A stretch of DNA of 64,000 nucleotides, taken from positions 1 through 64,000 of the forward strand of contig NZ_LMCM01000001.1 of assembly GCF_001426245.1 (NCBI RefSeq). The letters run 5' to 3'. The notes beneath the pieces were generated by a model. That model saw nothing but the letters and a program-made list of their open reading frames with translations. It ran no database searches and had not been told where the DNA came from. Shown here piece after piece: positions 7,622-19,150 of this stretch (position 1 is its first letter; the number at the start of each line of letters is the position of its first letter). A program made the position numbers and the translations under genes. The DNA is from Phycicoccus sp. Root101 (GTDB lineage: Bacteria > Actinomycetota > Actinomycetes > Actinomycetales > Dermatophilaceae).

Positions 7622-8860
7622 TCAGCGCAACGTCGCGTCGAGCCGGGCCAGCCGCGCGGCATACAGGGAGCTGGCGAGGCTGCCCACGGGCAGCACCGCG
7701 AGCAGGGCCTCGAGGGCGGCCACGTCGTCCGCTCCCCCACCGTCCACCCACCGTGCCAGCAGCCCCGCGTCCCCCGACCGCAGCACCGCCCCGCGCAGCG
7801 TCTCGTGCAGCTCGGCCCGCAGGAGGGCCACCTCCAGCGAGCCGGAGCCGGGGCGCAGCGGCCCGGCATACCGCTCCAGGGCGCGGGTCAGGTCACCGGC
7901 GGCCAGCGCCCGGCGCACGCTCCACACGTCGACGGACACCCCGTCACCGCCGAGGCGGTAGGGCGAGCCCTCCAGCCGCGGGCCGAGCACCTCGCGCAGG
8001 CGGTGCACCTCGGCGCGGACCGACGAGGGCACCCCGCGGTCGCCGTACAGCGCACCGGCGAGCTCGTCGGCGCTCCAGCCCGGCTCGCGCGACGTCAGCA
8101 GGGCGAGGATGTCGGCGCGGCGCGGGGTCAGCTCGTGCACCACCCCGCCAACGCGCACCGTGGGCCGGGCGCCGAGCAGGTTCACCCCGATCTGGGCCAC
8201 GGCCCGCAGCGCCGGCTGGGACTGCGCCCGTCGCCGGAGCGCGTCGCCGCGCATCATCTCCTCGATCAGTCGGGCCGCGGTGCGCACCAACGCCCCTGCG
8301 GCGACGGGCTCGAGCCCGACCGGCGCCGACACGTCGAGCACGGCGACCATGTCACCGGTGCCGGGGTCGGTGATCGGGGCAGCCGAGCAGAGCCAGCCGT
8401 GGTGGGAGTGCACGAGGTGCTGCCCACCGACGAGGTCCACCGCCGAACCCGTCACGAGGCTCTGGCTGATCGCGTTGGTGCCGATCCCGCCCTCCGACCA
8501 GTTCGCCCCCTCGACGAACTCGATCGACTCCGCCACCCGCAGCGCTGCCGCCGAACCGATCCGCCACAGCACCTCCCCCGAGACGTCGGTGACCACGACG
8601 AGGTGGTCGTCGCTGATCGAGGAGTCCCCGAGCAGGCCCGTGACGACGGGGATGTATGGCGCGAGCGGGTGCTCGGCACGCAGCCGCACCGTGTCGTCGA
8701 CCTCGTGGAACCGGCGGGGGCGTTGGCGTTCGGGGTCGATGCCCTGCGCCACCGCCCGCCGCCACGAGGCGGCGATCTGGTCGCTGACGCGCGCGTCGTC
8801 CTCCCCCGCGAGGACCCGGTCGTGCGCCTCGCGGAGCCCCGCGACGCTGCGTCGGCCCAT
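7622..8860 (-). CDS. GAF-domain transcriptional regulator
   Basis: This 412-residue regulator resembles the GAF activators found next to actinobacterial oxidoreductase genes. The N-terminus (SDQIAASWRRAVAQGIDPE) is the typical lead-in of AcoR-type activators. A GAF sensor spans about 70-200 (ISDDHLVVVTDVSGEVLWR; EGANWSEGGIGTNAIS). The C-terminus holds a winged-helix-like region (LTPRRADILALLTSREPGWS). There is no sigma-54 AAA+ domain. It is divergent from the flavin monooxygenase gene, with 134 bp between starts, so it most likely controls that gene. The ligand is unknown. Confidence 0.85.
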   Translation of the reverse strand: MGRRSVAGLREAHDRVLAGEDDARVSDQIAASWRRAVAQGIDPERQRPRRFHEVDDTVRLRAEHPLAPYIPVVTGLLGDSSISDDHLVVVTDVSGEVLWRIGSAAALRVAESIEFVEGANWSEGGIGTNAISQSLVTGSAVDLVGGQHLVHSHHGWLCSAAPITDPGTGDMVAVLDVSAPVGLEPVAAGALVRTAARLIEEMMRGDALRRRAQSQPALRAVAQIGVNLLGARPTVRVGGVVHELTPRRADILALLTSREPGWSADELAGALYGDRGVPSSVRAEVHRLREVLGPRLEGSPYRLGGDGVSVDVWSVRRALAAGDLTRALERYAGPLRPGSGSLEVALLRAELHETLRGAVLRSGDAGLLARWVDGGGADDVAALEALLAVLPVGSLASSLYAARLARLDATLR

Positions 8861-8994
8861 GGCTGCACTCTCGCACGCACACGCCGGTTTCGGGAGTCCC
8901 GCGCGTCCCCCTCACCGGCTCACCAGGGCTCCGTGCAACGCCGGTGCAACGCCCCGTGTCGTGGACTGGCCTCCCCGGATGCAAAGGAGCAACC

Positions 8995-10785
8995 ATGGGC
9001 ACCTCCCCCAGCGACGTCGCCGAGGCGTGGCTCACGTCGTTCGACCAGGCCCTGCAGTCCCAGGACGTCGGCGGCGTGACGGACCTGTTCGCGGACGAGT
9101 GCTACTGGCGCGACCTCGTGGCCTTCACCTGGAACATCAGGACCATGGAGGGCCGGGAGCAGATCGCCGACATGCTCACGGCGACGCTCGGCCGCGTGCA
9201 ACCCAAGGGCTGGGCGCTCGCCGAGCCGGCGACCGAGGCCGACGGGACCGTCGAGGCGTGGATCGACTTCGAGACGGCCGACGCCCGGGGCCACGGCCAC
9301 CTGCGCCTCGTGGACGGCAAGGCGTTCACGCTGCTCACGACGATGACCGAGCTCAAGGGGTTCGAGGAGCCGAGTGGTCCGCGGCGGGTCAAGGGCGTCG
9401 AGCACGAGATCCACCAGGGTCGGCAGAGCTGGCTGGAGAAGAAGACCGCCGACGAAGCCGCCCTCGGCGACACGGAGCAGCCGTACGTCGTGGTGGTCGG
9501 CGGCGGCCAGGGCGGCATCGGTCTCGGCGCCCGCCTCAAGCGGCACGGCATACCGACCGTGATCCTGGAGAAGAACGACCGCCCGGGTGACTCGTGGCGC
9601 AAGCGGTACAAGTCGCTGCACCTGCACGACCCGGTCTGGTACGACCACCTCCCCTACCTCAAGTTCCCCGACCACTGGCCGGTCTTCGCCGCCAAGGACA
9701 AGATCGGCGACTGGCTCGAGCACTACACCGCGCTCATGGAGCTGAACTACTGGACGAGGTCGGAATGCCTTGGGGCGCAATGGGATGAGGCTGCCGGCGA
9801 GTGGGAGGTCAAGGTCAACCGTGACGGCAAGGACGTCACGCTGCGGCCGAAGCACCTCGTCATCGCGCTCGGCGTGAGCGGGTACCCGTTCATCCCCGCC
9901 TTCCCCGGCGCGGACACCTTCCGCGGCGAGCAGCACCACTCCTCCCAGCACCCCGGTGGCGACGCGTATGCCGGCAAGGACGTCGTCGTCATCGGTTCCA
10001 ACAACAGCGCGCACGACATCTGTGCCTCCCTCTGGGAGGTCGGCGCGAGGCCGACGATGGTGCAGCGGTCGAGCACCCACATCGTGCGCAGCGAGTCGCT
10101 CATGGACCTCGCCCTGGGCGACCTCTACTCCGAGCGCGCCTTGGCCAACGGCGTGACGACGGAGAAGGCTGACCTGGTCTTCGCCTCACTCCCCTACCGG
10201 ATCATGCCCGGCATCCTGAAGCCGGCGTACGACGAGATGCAGGTGCGCGACAAGGACTACTACGACGCGTTGCGCGAGGCCGGGTTCGACCTCGACTTCG
10301 GCGTCGACGGGTCCGGGCTCTTCATGAAGTACCTGCGACGGGGCTCCGGCTACTACATCGACGTCGGCGCCTCCCAGCTCGTCATCGACGGCCGGATTCC
10401 CGTGGTCAACGGCCAGGTCGACCACCTCACGGAGAGCTCGGTCGTCCTCGCCGACGGCACCGAGCTCCCGGCGGACGTGGTCGTCTACGCCACCGGCTAC
10501 CAGTCGATGAACGGCTGGCTCGAGACGCTCATCTCCCCCGAGGTCGCCGACCGCGTCGGCAAGGTGTGGGGCTTCGGCTCCGACACCCCCAAGGACCCGG
10601 GCCCGTGGGAGGGCGAGCTGCGCAACATGTGGAAGCCGACCAACGTCGACCACCTGTGGATCCACGGCGGCAACCTGCACCAGTCACGCCACTACAGCCA
10701 GTTCCTCGCCCTCCAGCTCCGGGCGCGGTACGAAGGTCTCGAGACCCCCGTCTACGGGCTGCAGGAGTCGCACCACCCGCGCTGA
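8995..10785 (+). CDS. SnoaL-flavin monooxygenase fusion
   Basis: This 596-residue enzyme has an N-terminal SnoaL/NTF2-like domain (about 5-120) and a C-terminal FAD/NADPH monooxygenase of the FMO/YUCCA group. The FAD-binding GGGQGG lies at 169-174. The NADPH motif VIGSNNSAHDI and the FMO-type fingerprint FRGEQHHSSQHPGG follow, and the late ATGYQSMNGWL motif is typical. It probably hydroxylates or Baeyer-Villiger-oxidises a small substrate. ATG 8995 has an excellent AAAGGAG 6-7 nt upstream. The GAF regulator gene is divergent. A strong hairpin follows, so it is a single-gene unit. Confidence 0.88.
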   Translation: MGTSPSDVAEAWLTSFDQALQSQDVGGVTDLFADECYWRDLVAFTWNIRTMEGREQIADMLTATLGRVQPKGWALAEPATEADGTVEAWIDFETADARGHGHLRLVDGKAFTLLTTMTELKGFEEPSGPRRVKGVEHEIHQGRQSWLEKKTADEAALGDTEQPYVVVVGGGQGGIGLGARLKRHGIPTVILEKNDRPGDSWRKRYKSLHLHDPVWYDHLPYLKFPDHWPVFAAKDKIGDWLEHYTALMELNYWTRSECLGAQWDEAAGEWEVKVNRDGKDVTLRPKHLVIALGVSGYPFIPAFPGADTFRGEQHHSSQHPGGDAYAGKDVVVIGSNNSAHDICASLWEVGARPTMVQRSSTHIVRSESLMDLALGDLYSERALANGVTTEKADLVFASLPYRIMPGILKPAYDEMQVRDKDYYDALREAGFDLDFGVDGSGLFMKYLRRGSGYYIDVGASQLVIDGRIPVVNGQVDHLTESSVVLADGTELPADVVVYATGYQSMNGWLETLISPEVADRVGKVWGFGSDTPKDPGPWEGELRNMWKPTNVDHLWIHGGNLHQSRHYSQFLALQLRARYEGLETPVYGLQESHHPR

Positions 10786-10804
10786 CGCGCGATGATTCTG
10801 CCAA

Positions 10805-10843
10805 CAGCAGGGCTGGCCACGGCGCGCGCGGCCAGCCCTGCTG
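10805..10843. terminator. 14-bp perfect hairpin terminator
   Basis: CAGCAGGGCTGGCC (10805-10818) pairs with 10830-10843 around an 11-nt loop, between the convergent monooxygenase and SDR genes. It probably ends transcription from both sides. Confidence 0.8.
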
Positions 10844-10892
10844 CATACCCGGACGGGAGCCCACCCGTATGGCGCGTGGCCGGGCCCCGCGC

Positions 10893-11852
10893 TCAGGCCA
10901 GGTTCTCGCCGGTGGCTCCGACGACGAACTCCCAGAACCGTTGGCGCTGTGGGGCGGTCTCCACCCCGACCGGTGCGTAGTGGGTGGGCCGACGGCTGCG
11001 GTCGTGCCAGAAGCCACCAGTGCCGATCGGGTCGTCGGTCGCGACGAGCCAGGTGACCGTGTCGGCCCCCTCTGCCGGTGAGCGCAGCAGCGGGCCCATG
11101 ACCTTGTTGAACCCGGGCAGCGACTCGGTGACGCCCGGGGTGTCGGCCCAGCCCGGGTGCATGCTGTGGACGGACACGCGGCCGCGCAGCCGGTCGGCCC
11201 ACTGCTCGGTGATGACGAGCTGCATGCGCTTGGTGCGCGCGTAGGCCGTGACCCCGGAGTAGTCGCCCTCGGCGTACTCGAGGTCGTCGACCGCGAGCTT
11301 CTGCCCGTAGGCGCCGCCGGAGGACACGACCACGACCCGTCCGCCGCGCAGGCTGTCGGCGAGCAGGGCGGTCATCAGATGCGGGCCCAGCACGTGGGTG
11401 GCGAGGGTGAGCTCGTGCCCCTGCGCGGTCGTGCGACGCTCGGGCGGAAGGACGCCGGCGTTGTGCACGAGGGCGTGGAGCTCCGGCACCCGCTTGGTGA
11501 AGTCAACGCAGAACTCGCGCACCGCGTCGAGGTCGCTGAGGTCGCAGGGCGCGATCTCCACCCGGGCCGAGGGCTCGGCCGCCACCAGCTCGGCACGAGC
11601 CGACTCCAGGCGTTCGGCGTTGCGCCCCAACAGGTGCGCGGTCGCGCCCAGGCCGGCGAGCTGTTGGGCCGCGGCCAGGCCGAGCCCGCCGCTGGCACCC
11701 GTCACGAGGACGTGCCGGCCGGCGAGGCAGGCGGGACGCGGGTCCGCGGGCCACCACGAGCGACGGATCCGTGGTCCCAGCCGCGTGTAGCCGAGGACCA
11801 GGGACTTGTCCATGGCCCAGTCGAGGGCACGGGCAGCGGGGTTGGGGGGCAT
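10893..11852 (-). CDS. Short-chain dehydrogenase/reductase
   Basis: This 319-residue NAD(P)-dependent oxidoreductase has the glycine motif TGASGGLG at 51-58 and NAG at 131-133. Catalytic Ser is at 177-178 (VVSSGGAYG), followed by Y204-xxx-K208 (AYARTK). It has an N-terminal extension of about 40 residues and a C-terminal ATDDPIGTGGFWHDR segment, like the DHRS12/retinol-dehydrogenase-like group of classical SDRs. The substrate is unknown. It is divergent from the MazG-like gene, with only 61 bp between starts. Confidence 0.9.
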   Translation of the reverse strand: MPPNPAARALDWAMDKSLVLGYTRLGPRIRRSWWPADPRPACLAGRHVLVTGASGGLGLAAAQQLAGLGATAHLLGRNAERLESARAELVAAEPSARVEIAPCDLSDLDAVREFCVDFTKRVPELHALVHNAGVLPPERRTTAQGHELTLATHVLGPHLMTALLADSLRGGRVVVVSSGGAYGQKLAVDDLEYAEGDYSGVTAYARTKRMQLVITEQWADRLRGRVSVHSMHPGWADTPGVTESLPGFNKVMGPLLRSPAEGADTVTWLVATDDPIGTGGFWHDRSRRPTHYAPVGVETAPQRQRFWEFVVGATGENLA

Positions 11853-11901
11853 GGGATCACGGTACGGGCGACCGGTGGGCAGCAGCGCGTCGGGCAGGAC
11901 C

Positions 11902-11907
11902 TAGGGT
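11902..11907 (+). promoter_or_regulatory. -10 box, leaderless layout
   Basis: TAGGGT ends 6 nt before the ATG at 11914, and no ribosome-binding site is present. Confidence 0.55.
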
Positions 11908-11913
11908 GTTCCC

Positions 11914-12258
11914 ATGCACGAGAAGCGCCACCGGAAGCTCGTCCGCGACCGGGTCCCCGCCATCATCCGATCGAAGGGCGAGGAGGCGCAGACCACGGTG
12001 CTCGCGCCGACCGAGTTCACCCCGGCCCTCCTCGACAAGCTCGTCGAGGAGAGCGTGGAGCTGCGCATGGCGCCGGCCCGCGGGCAGCTCGACGAGCTCG
12101 CGGACGTCTGGGAGGTGCTGACCACGGTGGTGACCGAGCTGGGGTTCACCCTCGACGAGGTCGAGCAGGCCGCCTCGTTCAAGCGCATCGTGCGCGGTGG
12201 ATTCTCCGAGCGGGTGTGGCTCGAGTCGACCTCGGAGGTCCAAGCGGTCAGGAACTGA
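11914..12258 (+). CDS. MazG-like / phosphoribosyl-ATP pyrophosphohydrolase-like protein
   Basis: This 114-residue protein starts KLVRDRVPAIIRSKGEEA, the hallmark of a small all-alpha NTP-pyrophosphohydrolase subgroup. It has an EESVELRM helix and a LDELADVWEVL helix that supply the acidic Mg2+ ligands (E-x2-E and E-x2-D). It probably hydrolyses a nucleotide triphosphate, as a house-cleaning activity. It is not HisE, because no other his genes are near. The transcript appears leaderless. The next rightward gene starts 25 bp after its stop and has its own -10 box. Confidence 0.8.
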   Translation: MHEKRHRKLVRDRVPAIIRSKGEEAQTTVLAPTEFTPALLDKLVEESVELRMAPARGQLDELADVWEVLTTVVTELGFTLDEVEQAASFKRIVRGGFSERVWLESTSEVQAVRN

Positions 12259-12283
12259 CCGCTTCCCTTCCTACGCTGGTGTC

Positions 12284-12847
12284 ATGACCACGACACCAGA
12301 GTCCAGCACCCAGCCGTCCGCCTCCAGCCGTGAGCGCGCCGACCTCGTGCAGGCACTGCGCAGGCACCGCGACTTCCTGCGCTTCGCCGTGCGAGGGATC
12401 GACGACGAGCAGGCCCGGCAGCGCACCACGGTCAGCGAGCTCACCCTCGGCGGCCTCGTGAAGCACGTGGCCGACACGGAGGTCCAGTGGGCGACCTTCA
12501 TGACGGAGGGCGCCGGGACCGCCCCGGACATCGACTGGGAGTCGATCGACTGGAGCAACCCGCCGGCGGAGATCGCCGCCTACGCCGACTCCCACCGACT
12601 CAAGGACGACGAGACCCTCGCGGGACAGCTCGCGCGCTACGACGAGATCGCCCGCCACACCGACGAGCTCGTCCAGACCCTGGACCTCGACACGGACCAC
12701 GAGCTGCCCAAGGCGCCGTGGTTCGAGCCGGGAGCACGCTGGTCCGTGCGCCGCGCCGTCCTGCACCTGCTGGCCGAGACCTCCCAGCACGCCGGCCACG
12801 CCGACATCATCCGTGAGTCGCTGGACGGCCAGAAGACGATGGGCTGA
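12284..12847 (+). CDS. DinB-fold (DUF664) protein
   Basis: This 187-residue four-helix-bundle protein of the DinB/DUF664 superfamily is probably a metal-dependent, thiol-using (mycothiol) transferase. The three metal-binding His are placed as expected: GGLVKHVADTE near residue 60, and HLLAETSQHAGHADIIRE near the C-terminus. The N-terminal 20 residues are a Ser/Thr-rich tail. A TACGCT -10 box lies at 12272-12277, 6 nt before the ATG, which indicates leaderless transcription. It is unrelated to the DNA polymerase DinB encoded further right. Confidence 0.85.
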   Translation: MTTTPESSTQPSASSRERADLVQALRRHRDFLRFAVRGIDDEQARQRTTVSELTLGGLVKHVADTEVQWATFMTEGAGTAPDIDWESIDWSNPPAEIAAYADSHRLKDDETLAGQLARYDEIARHTDELVQTLDLDTDHELPKAPWFEPGARWSVRRAVLHLLAETSQHAGHADIIRESLDGQKTMG

Positions 12848-12962
12848 GGCCCTGCGCATCGGGGAACAGACCTCGCGCGTCACACGAATGCTGTTGTGCA
12901 CCAACGGTTTCAGACGTATCTGGCACTGAGGCACTGTCAGTGGTCGCACCTACAGTGAGTTC

Positions 12963-14348
12963 ATGGCAGTTGCACCGCAGGAGTATGCCGGGCAGGGCGG
13001 GGACCACCCCGCCCGGCCGGTCCTCGGCGCCCTGTCCTCAGCCCTCGTCGCGTTGACGGACTCCCAGCCGGAACGGCTGTGGGCGCTGTCCGAGGGTGAG
13101 GTGGTCGGGGCGGTCCGGGCGCTCGGGGAGCTGTCGGCCACCGTGGACGCGCACCTGGTCGCCGTGCTCGCCGAAGCCAAGGCCCGCGGCCTCGGCACGG
13201 GTGATGGCTGGGGGCCGGTGGACTGGGCCCGGTCCCTGGCCCCGCTGCTGCCGCTGCGCACGCTGACCGACGCCGACACCGTGGCCCGAGCCGCTCGGGA
13301 CCCACGGCTCGGCCCGGTGGTCGAGGCCGCGACCACAGCCGCGACCAGGGAAATCGGTGACCCCGACACGGCGACCGGGGTGCTTCCGGTCGGCAAGGCG
13401 GCCCAGCTCGTCCGCTTCCACCGGTCCGTCGCCGGGCTGGCAGATCCCGACCAGCTCGACGAGGCACTCGGCACGCTCCTGGACGGTGCCACCGGTCCTC
13501 GTGGCCTGAGCGAGCGCGACCTGGCCATCTGCCTGCGCCGCACGGGTGACCTGCTGCGCCCTGATGGGCTCGTCGAGCGCGACGCCGACACGGTCCGGGC
13601 GCATCGCTCCCTCACCAAGGCCCGCGGTCCCGTCGGGCTGTCCCGCTACACCCTGCTGCTCGACGACGAGGGCGCCGCTGTCGTCGACGCGGCCGTCGAG
13701 GCCCTTGCCCGGCCCCACCGCGACGAGGACACCGGCGAGCTCGACCACCGGACTCCTGCCGCGCGACGCGCCGATGCCCTGGTCGACCTGGTGACCCGCG
13801 CCGTGTCGGCCCCTGACGGGCTGCCGCGCCAGGCCAGGACGACGATGCTCGTCACCGTCCCGCTCGAGGTGCTGCAGCGGCGGGCTCGGGGCGACGGCCT
13901 CACCCTCACCGGCGATGTCCTGACCACCGACGCCGTCCGGCGACTGGCGTGCGACGCCGAGGTCGTCCCGGTCGTGCTCGGCAGTCGCGGAGAGGTCCTC
14001 GACCAAGGCACCGCCGTGCGGCTGTTCACGACCGCCCAGATCCGCCACCTGTGGGTGCGCGACCGGCACTGCACCTTCCCGGGGTGCAGCAAGCCAGCCC
14101 GGTGGACCGACGCGCACCATCTCGTGCACTGGGCCGACGGCGGACGCACCGACATCGACAACGCAGCCCTGCTCTGCCGGGCGCACCACACGGTCGTCCA
14201 CCGGGAACGGCTGCGTGGCGCCGTGGTCGACACCCGACACGGACCGACCGTCGTCTGGGACCTGGCGCCCGGCTCCTACGACACCCGGCGCACCCCGAGC
14301 CCGGGCGCTCGCGCCCAGCAGGGCCCACCGGACCCCGAACGACCCTGA
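12963..14348 (+). CDS. 13E12-repeat (DUF222) HNH endonuclease family protein
   Basis: This 461-residue protein has an N-terminal DUF222 helical region (about 20-330) and a C-terminal HNH nuclease motif. The motif reads HCTFPGCSKPARWTDAHHL, then HW-x-DGG-x-TD-x-DN and LCRAHH (about 375-420), with the zinc Cys and catalytic His present. Such genes are found in many copies in actinobacterial chromosomes, are often linked to REP13E12-type mobility, and have no settled role. TACAGT (12951-12956) is 6 nt before the ATG. The upstream region also holds GGCACTG as a direct repeat (12922-12936) and as half of an inverted repeat (12932-12942), a possible operator. It ends in a Pro-rich tail. Confidence 0.9.
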   Translation: MAVAPQEYAGQGGDHPARPVLGALSSALVALTDSQPERLWALSEGEVVGAVRALGELSATVDAHLVAVLAEAKARGLGTGDGWGPVDWARSLAPLLPLRTLTDADTVARAARDPRLGPVVEAATTAATREIGDPDTATGVLPVGKAAQLVRFHRSVAGLADPDQLDEALGTLLDGATGPRGLSERDLAICLRRTGDLLRPDGLVERDADTVRAHRSLTKARGPVGLSRYTLLLDDEGAAVVDAAVEALARPHRDEDTGELDHRTPAARRADALVDLVTRAVSAPDGLPRQARTTMLVTVPLEVLQRRARGDGLTLTGDVLTTDAVRRLACDAEVVPVVLGSRGEVLDQGTAVRLFTTAQIRHLWVRDRHCTFPGCSKPARWTDAHHLVHWADGGRTDIDNAALLCRAHHTVVHRERLRGAVVDTRHGPTVVWDLAPGSYDTRRTPSPGARAQQGPPDPERP

Positions 14349-14411
14349 TCCCGCCCCATACCCCGCCCCCGGCGGGGCCACAGGCGTGTCCCCAGTGCTT
14401 CAGGACGCGAG

Positions 14412-14444
14412 GGGTATGCCGCGTGGTGACCACGCGGCATACCC
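14412..14444. terminator. 16-bp perfect palindromic terminator
   Basis: GGGTATGCCGCGTGGT (14412-14427) pairs with 14429-14444 around a single central base. It lies between the convergent HNH and aconitase genes. Each arm contains one copy of the over-represented octamer GTATGCCG/CGGCATAC. Confidence 0.85.
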
Positions 14445-14471
14445 ATCGGTCGTGTTGCGGGAGAACCGAAC

Positions 14472-17264
<2,793 letters not shown>

Positions 17265-17323
17265 TGCCTGCTCCTTCGATGCTCAGTTGTGTGCGTCGTT
17301 GCACTCTGATGTCGATCTCGATT

Positions 17324-17341
17324 TATCTTGACGTCAAGATA
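17324..17341. promoter_or_regulatory. 18-bp perfect palindrome upstream of acnA
   Basis: TATCTTGACGTCAAGATA is fully self-complementary and sits 60-77 bp before the acnA start. Read leftward it contains TTGACG, a good -35 hexamer, with CGACAT 17 bp downstream as a weak -10. A protein bound here would block the promoter. In Streptomyces, aconitase is controlled by the MarR-family protein TamR; assigning this site to such a protein is inference. Confidence 0.7.
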
Positions 17342-17368
17342 TCACGTCGGCCGTGCGTGGTCGCGTGG

Positions 17369-17899
17369 TCAGGCTGGGACTCGATCCTCGTCCAATGCGC
17401 TGCGCAGCGAAAGTGGCAGCTCCCGTTTGGTCCGCTCGGCGAGACCGGCCGCGACGTACGTGATCGTCAGGACGGCGCAGAGCATGCCGTCGGAGGCACG
17501 GTGGATATCGTGCCGCAGGGTGAAGCTCGTCGTGCCCACCCGCACCGGTCGCACGACGATGTCCGCCCGGTCCCCCGCCGACAGGCTCGCCAGCCACTCG
17601 ATGTCGGCGTGCCGCACGAGCGGCAGGGCGTCGGCCGCACGGGCCTGCTCCAACCCGTACCCACGGGAGGCGAGGTAGGCCAGCCGCGCGTCGTCGCACC
17701 ACGCGAGGTACCACGCGTTGAACACCACCCCGACCTGGTCCACCTCGTAGAAGTGCACCTCCACGTGGTGGGTGAAGGCGGCGGGCTCGCCCCGGGACCC
17801 ACTCGCAGGTTGGGTCGGGGGCTCGCCCTGAGGCTCGCTCAGGGGTTGGATCTGGGACTCACGCTGGGACTCGGTCTGGGGCTCGGGCGGGATCGACAC
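17369..17899 (-). CDS. Acyl-CoA thioesterase (hotdog fold, YbgC/FadM-like)
   Basis: This 176-residue protein has a 4HBT thioesterase domain at about 42-165. HHVEVHFYEVDQVGVVFNAWYLAWCDDAR contains the catalytic-Asp segment of the family. The first 40 residues are a Gln/Pro/Glu/Ser-rich low-complexity tail encoded by imperfect repeats. It may be a true tail or a sign that the start is over-extended. A TAGGCT -10 box lies 8 nt before GTG 17899, which supports the long form as a leaderless message. The substrate is a short or medium acyl-CoA by family. It ends 105 bp from the acnA start. Confidence 0.82.
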   Translation of the reverse strand: MSIPPEPQTESQRESQIQPLSEPQGEPPTQPASGSRGEPAAFTHHVEVHFYEVDQVGVVFNAWYLAWCDDARLAYLASRGYGLEQARAADALPLVRHADIEWLASLSAGDRADIVVRPVRVGTTSFTLRHDIHRASDGMLCAVLTITYVAAGLAERTKRELPLSLRSALDEDRVPA

Positions 17900-17980
17900 G
17901 ACGAGCGAGCCTAGGTCACCGGAACCGACGGCCCGGCACCGCAGGGGCAGGTGTGGCGGCGGGCCTGGTCCCTGCGACCG

Positions 17981-19150
17981 TCACCGACGGGACGGCACGC
18001 AGAGCAGGAGCGCGGCGAGACAGACGGCTGCGGGGAACAGCAGCCCGGCCGGGAACCCGGCCGCCGTGGCGATCGCCCCCACCAGGACCGCACCGACGGC
18101 CGTCCCACCGTCGAACCCGACGTTCCAGCCGGCACTGGCCACCGGGATGTGCGCCGGGTCCACCCGGGCGAAGGCGACCACGAGGGTGAGGTTCTGCAGG
18201 GCCCCGTAGGCGACGCCGACCAGTGCGGCACCGGGGAGCAGGAGCGCCAGGTCTCCCCCGCTGGCGGCCCCCCAGGCGCAGACGGCAAGCCCAGCCGCCC
18301 CGGTGAGGAGCAGCGGCGCGAGGAAGCGCTCGGCGCCATACCGGTCGGAGAGGTGACCGGCGCCCCAGCGGCAGGCGGCCGTCCCCACGCCGAGGACGAG
18401 CAGGACGGCAGCCGAGGCGGTGCCCGACCGGACGATCTGGGGCACGAAGGTGAGCAACCCTCCCCCGGCCATGGTCACGGCGAACAGCACGCCGGTGGGG
18501 CGGGCGACCGCGACGACACCCGCGCGGTCGAGCCGCGGCGCCTGCTCGGTGACCCGGTCGAGCGGGCCCAGCGCCCGGGCCACGGCGAAGGCGAAGGGCG
18601 CGGCCAGGACGGGCAGGCCGCCGAGGGCGAACACCCATCCGAAGCCCCACCGGTCGGCGACGGCGACGGAGGCGGGCAGGAGCACGAGGTTCGGCACGGC
18701 CACGGCGAGGCCGTAGGCGCCGATGGCCGCGCCCCGCCGGTGGGCCGGCACGAGGTGGGCGGCGACCGCCGACCCGGTGACCGTGAGGATGCCGAACCCC
18801 GCACCCCGGACCGCGGACAGGGCGAGGACGGACCAGAGGGCGTCCGACAGCAGGTAGAGCGGCGAGGCCACCCCCATGAGCACCACGCCGACCGCGATGA
18901 CCGGGCCGTGCCCGAACCTGCGCAGCAACGCGGGCACGGCGAACTGCGTGAGGACCGTGGCTGCGAGCAGGACACCGTTGACCAGCCCCGATCCGGCCTC
19001 GTCGGCGCCGCCGCGGACGGCCCACAGCGGGGCGACGGAGAGCAGGGCGGCGTACCCGCTGAAGCCCAGGACGGACAGCATCCCGAGCGCCGGCATGCCC
19101 GGCAACCGCCACACCGACCCCGTGGTGGCGTGAGGTGCGCTCCCCCTCAC
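17981..19150 (-). CDS. MFS transporter
   Basis: This 389-residue integral membrane protein has about twelve hydrophobic segments and a loop 2-3-like basic motif (ALLRRFGHG). A DRYGAERF motif between segments 8 and 9 is the A-motif copy. It is a major-facilitator family exporter or importer with unknown substrate. I prefer GTG 19150, which overlaps the stop of the RNA methyltransferase gene as GTGA, over a start 7 codons upstream. It is the last gene of a coupled three-gene unit with the KimA-like transporter and the methyltransferase. Confidence 0.85.
   Translation of the reverse strand: MRGSAPHATTGSVWRLPGMPALGMLSVLGFSGYAALLSVAPLWAVRGGADEAGSGLVNGVLLAATVLTQFAVPALLRRFGHGPVIAVGVVLMGVASPLYLLSDALWSVLALSAVRGAGFGILTVTGSAVAAHLVPAHRRGAAIGAYGLAVAVPNLVLLPASVAVADRWGFGWVFALGGLPVLAAPFAFAVARALGPLDRVTEQAPRLDRAGVVAVARPTGVLFAVTMAGGGLLTFVPQIVRSGTASAAVLLVLGVGTAACRWGAGHLSDRYGAERFLAPLLLTGAAGLAVCAWGAASGGDLALLLPGAALVGVAYGALQNLTLVVAFARVDPAHIPVASAGWNVGFDGGTAVGAVLVGAIATAAGFPAGLLFPAAVCLAALLLCVPSRR

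Noticed and set aside
12963-14348. The HNH protein as a sign of a prophage or mobile element
   Set aside because: 13E12/DUF222 HNH proteins are scattered singly in actinobacterial chromosomes, and no integrase, portal, capsid or att repeats are nearby.
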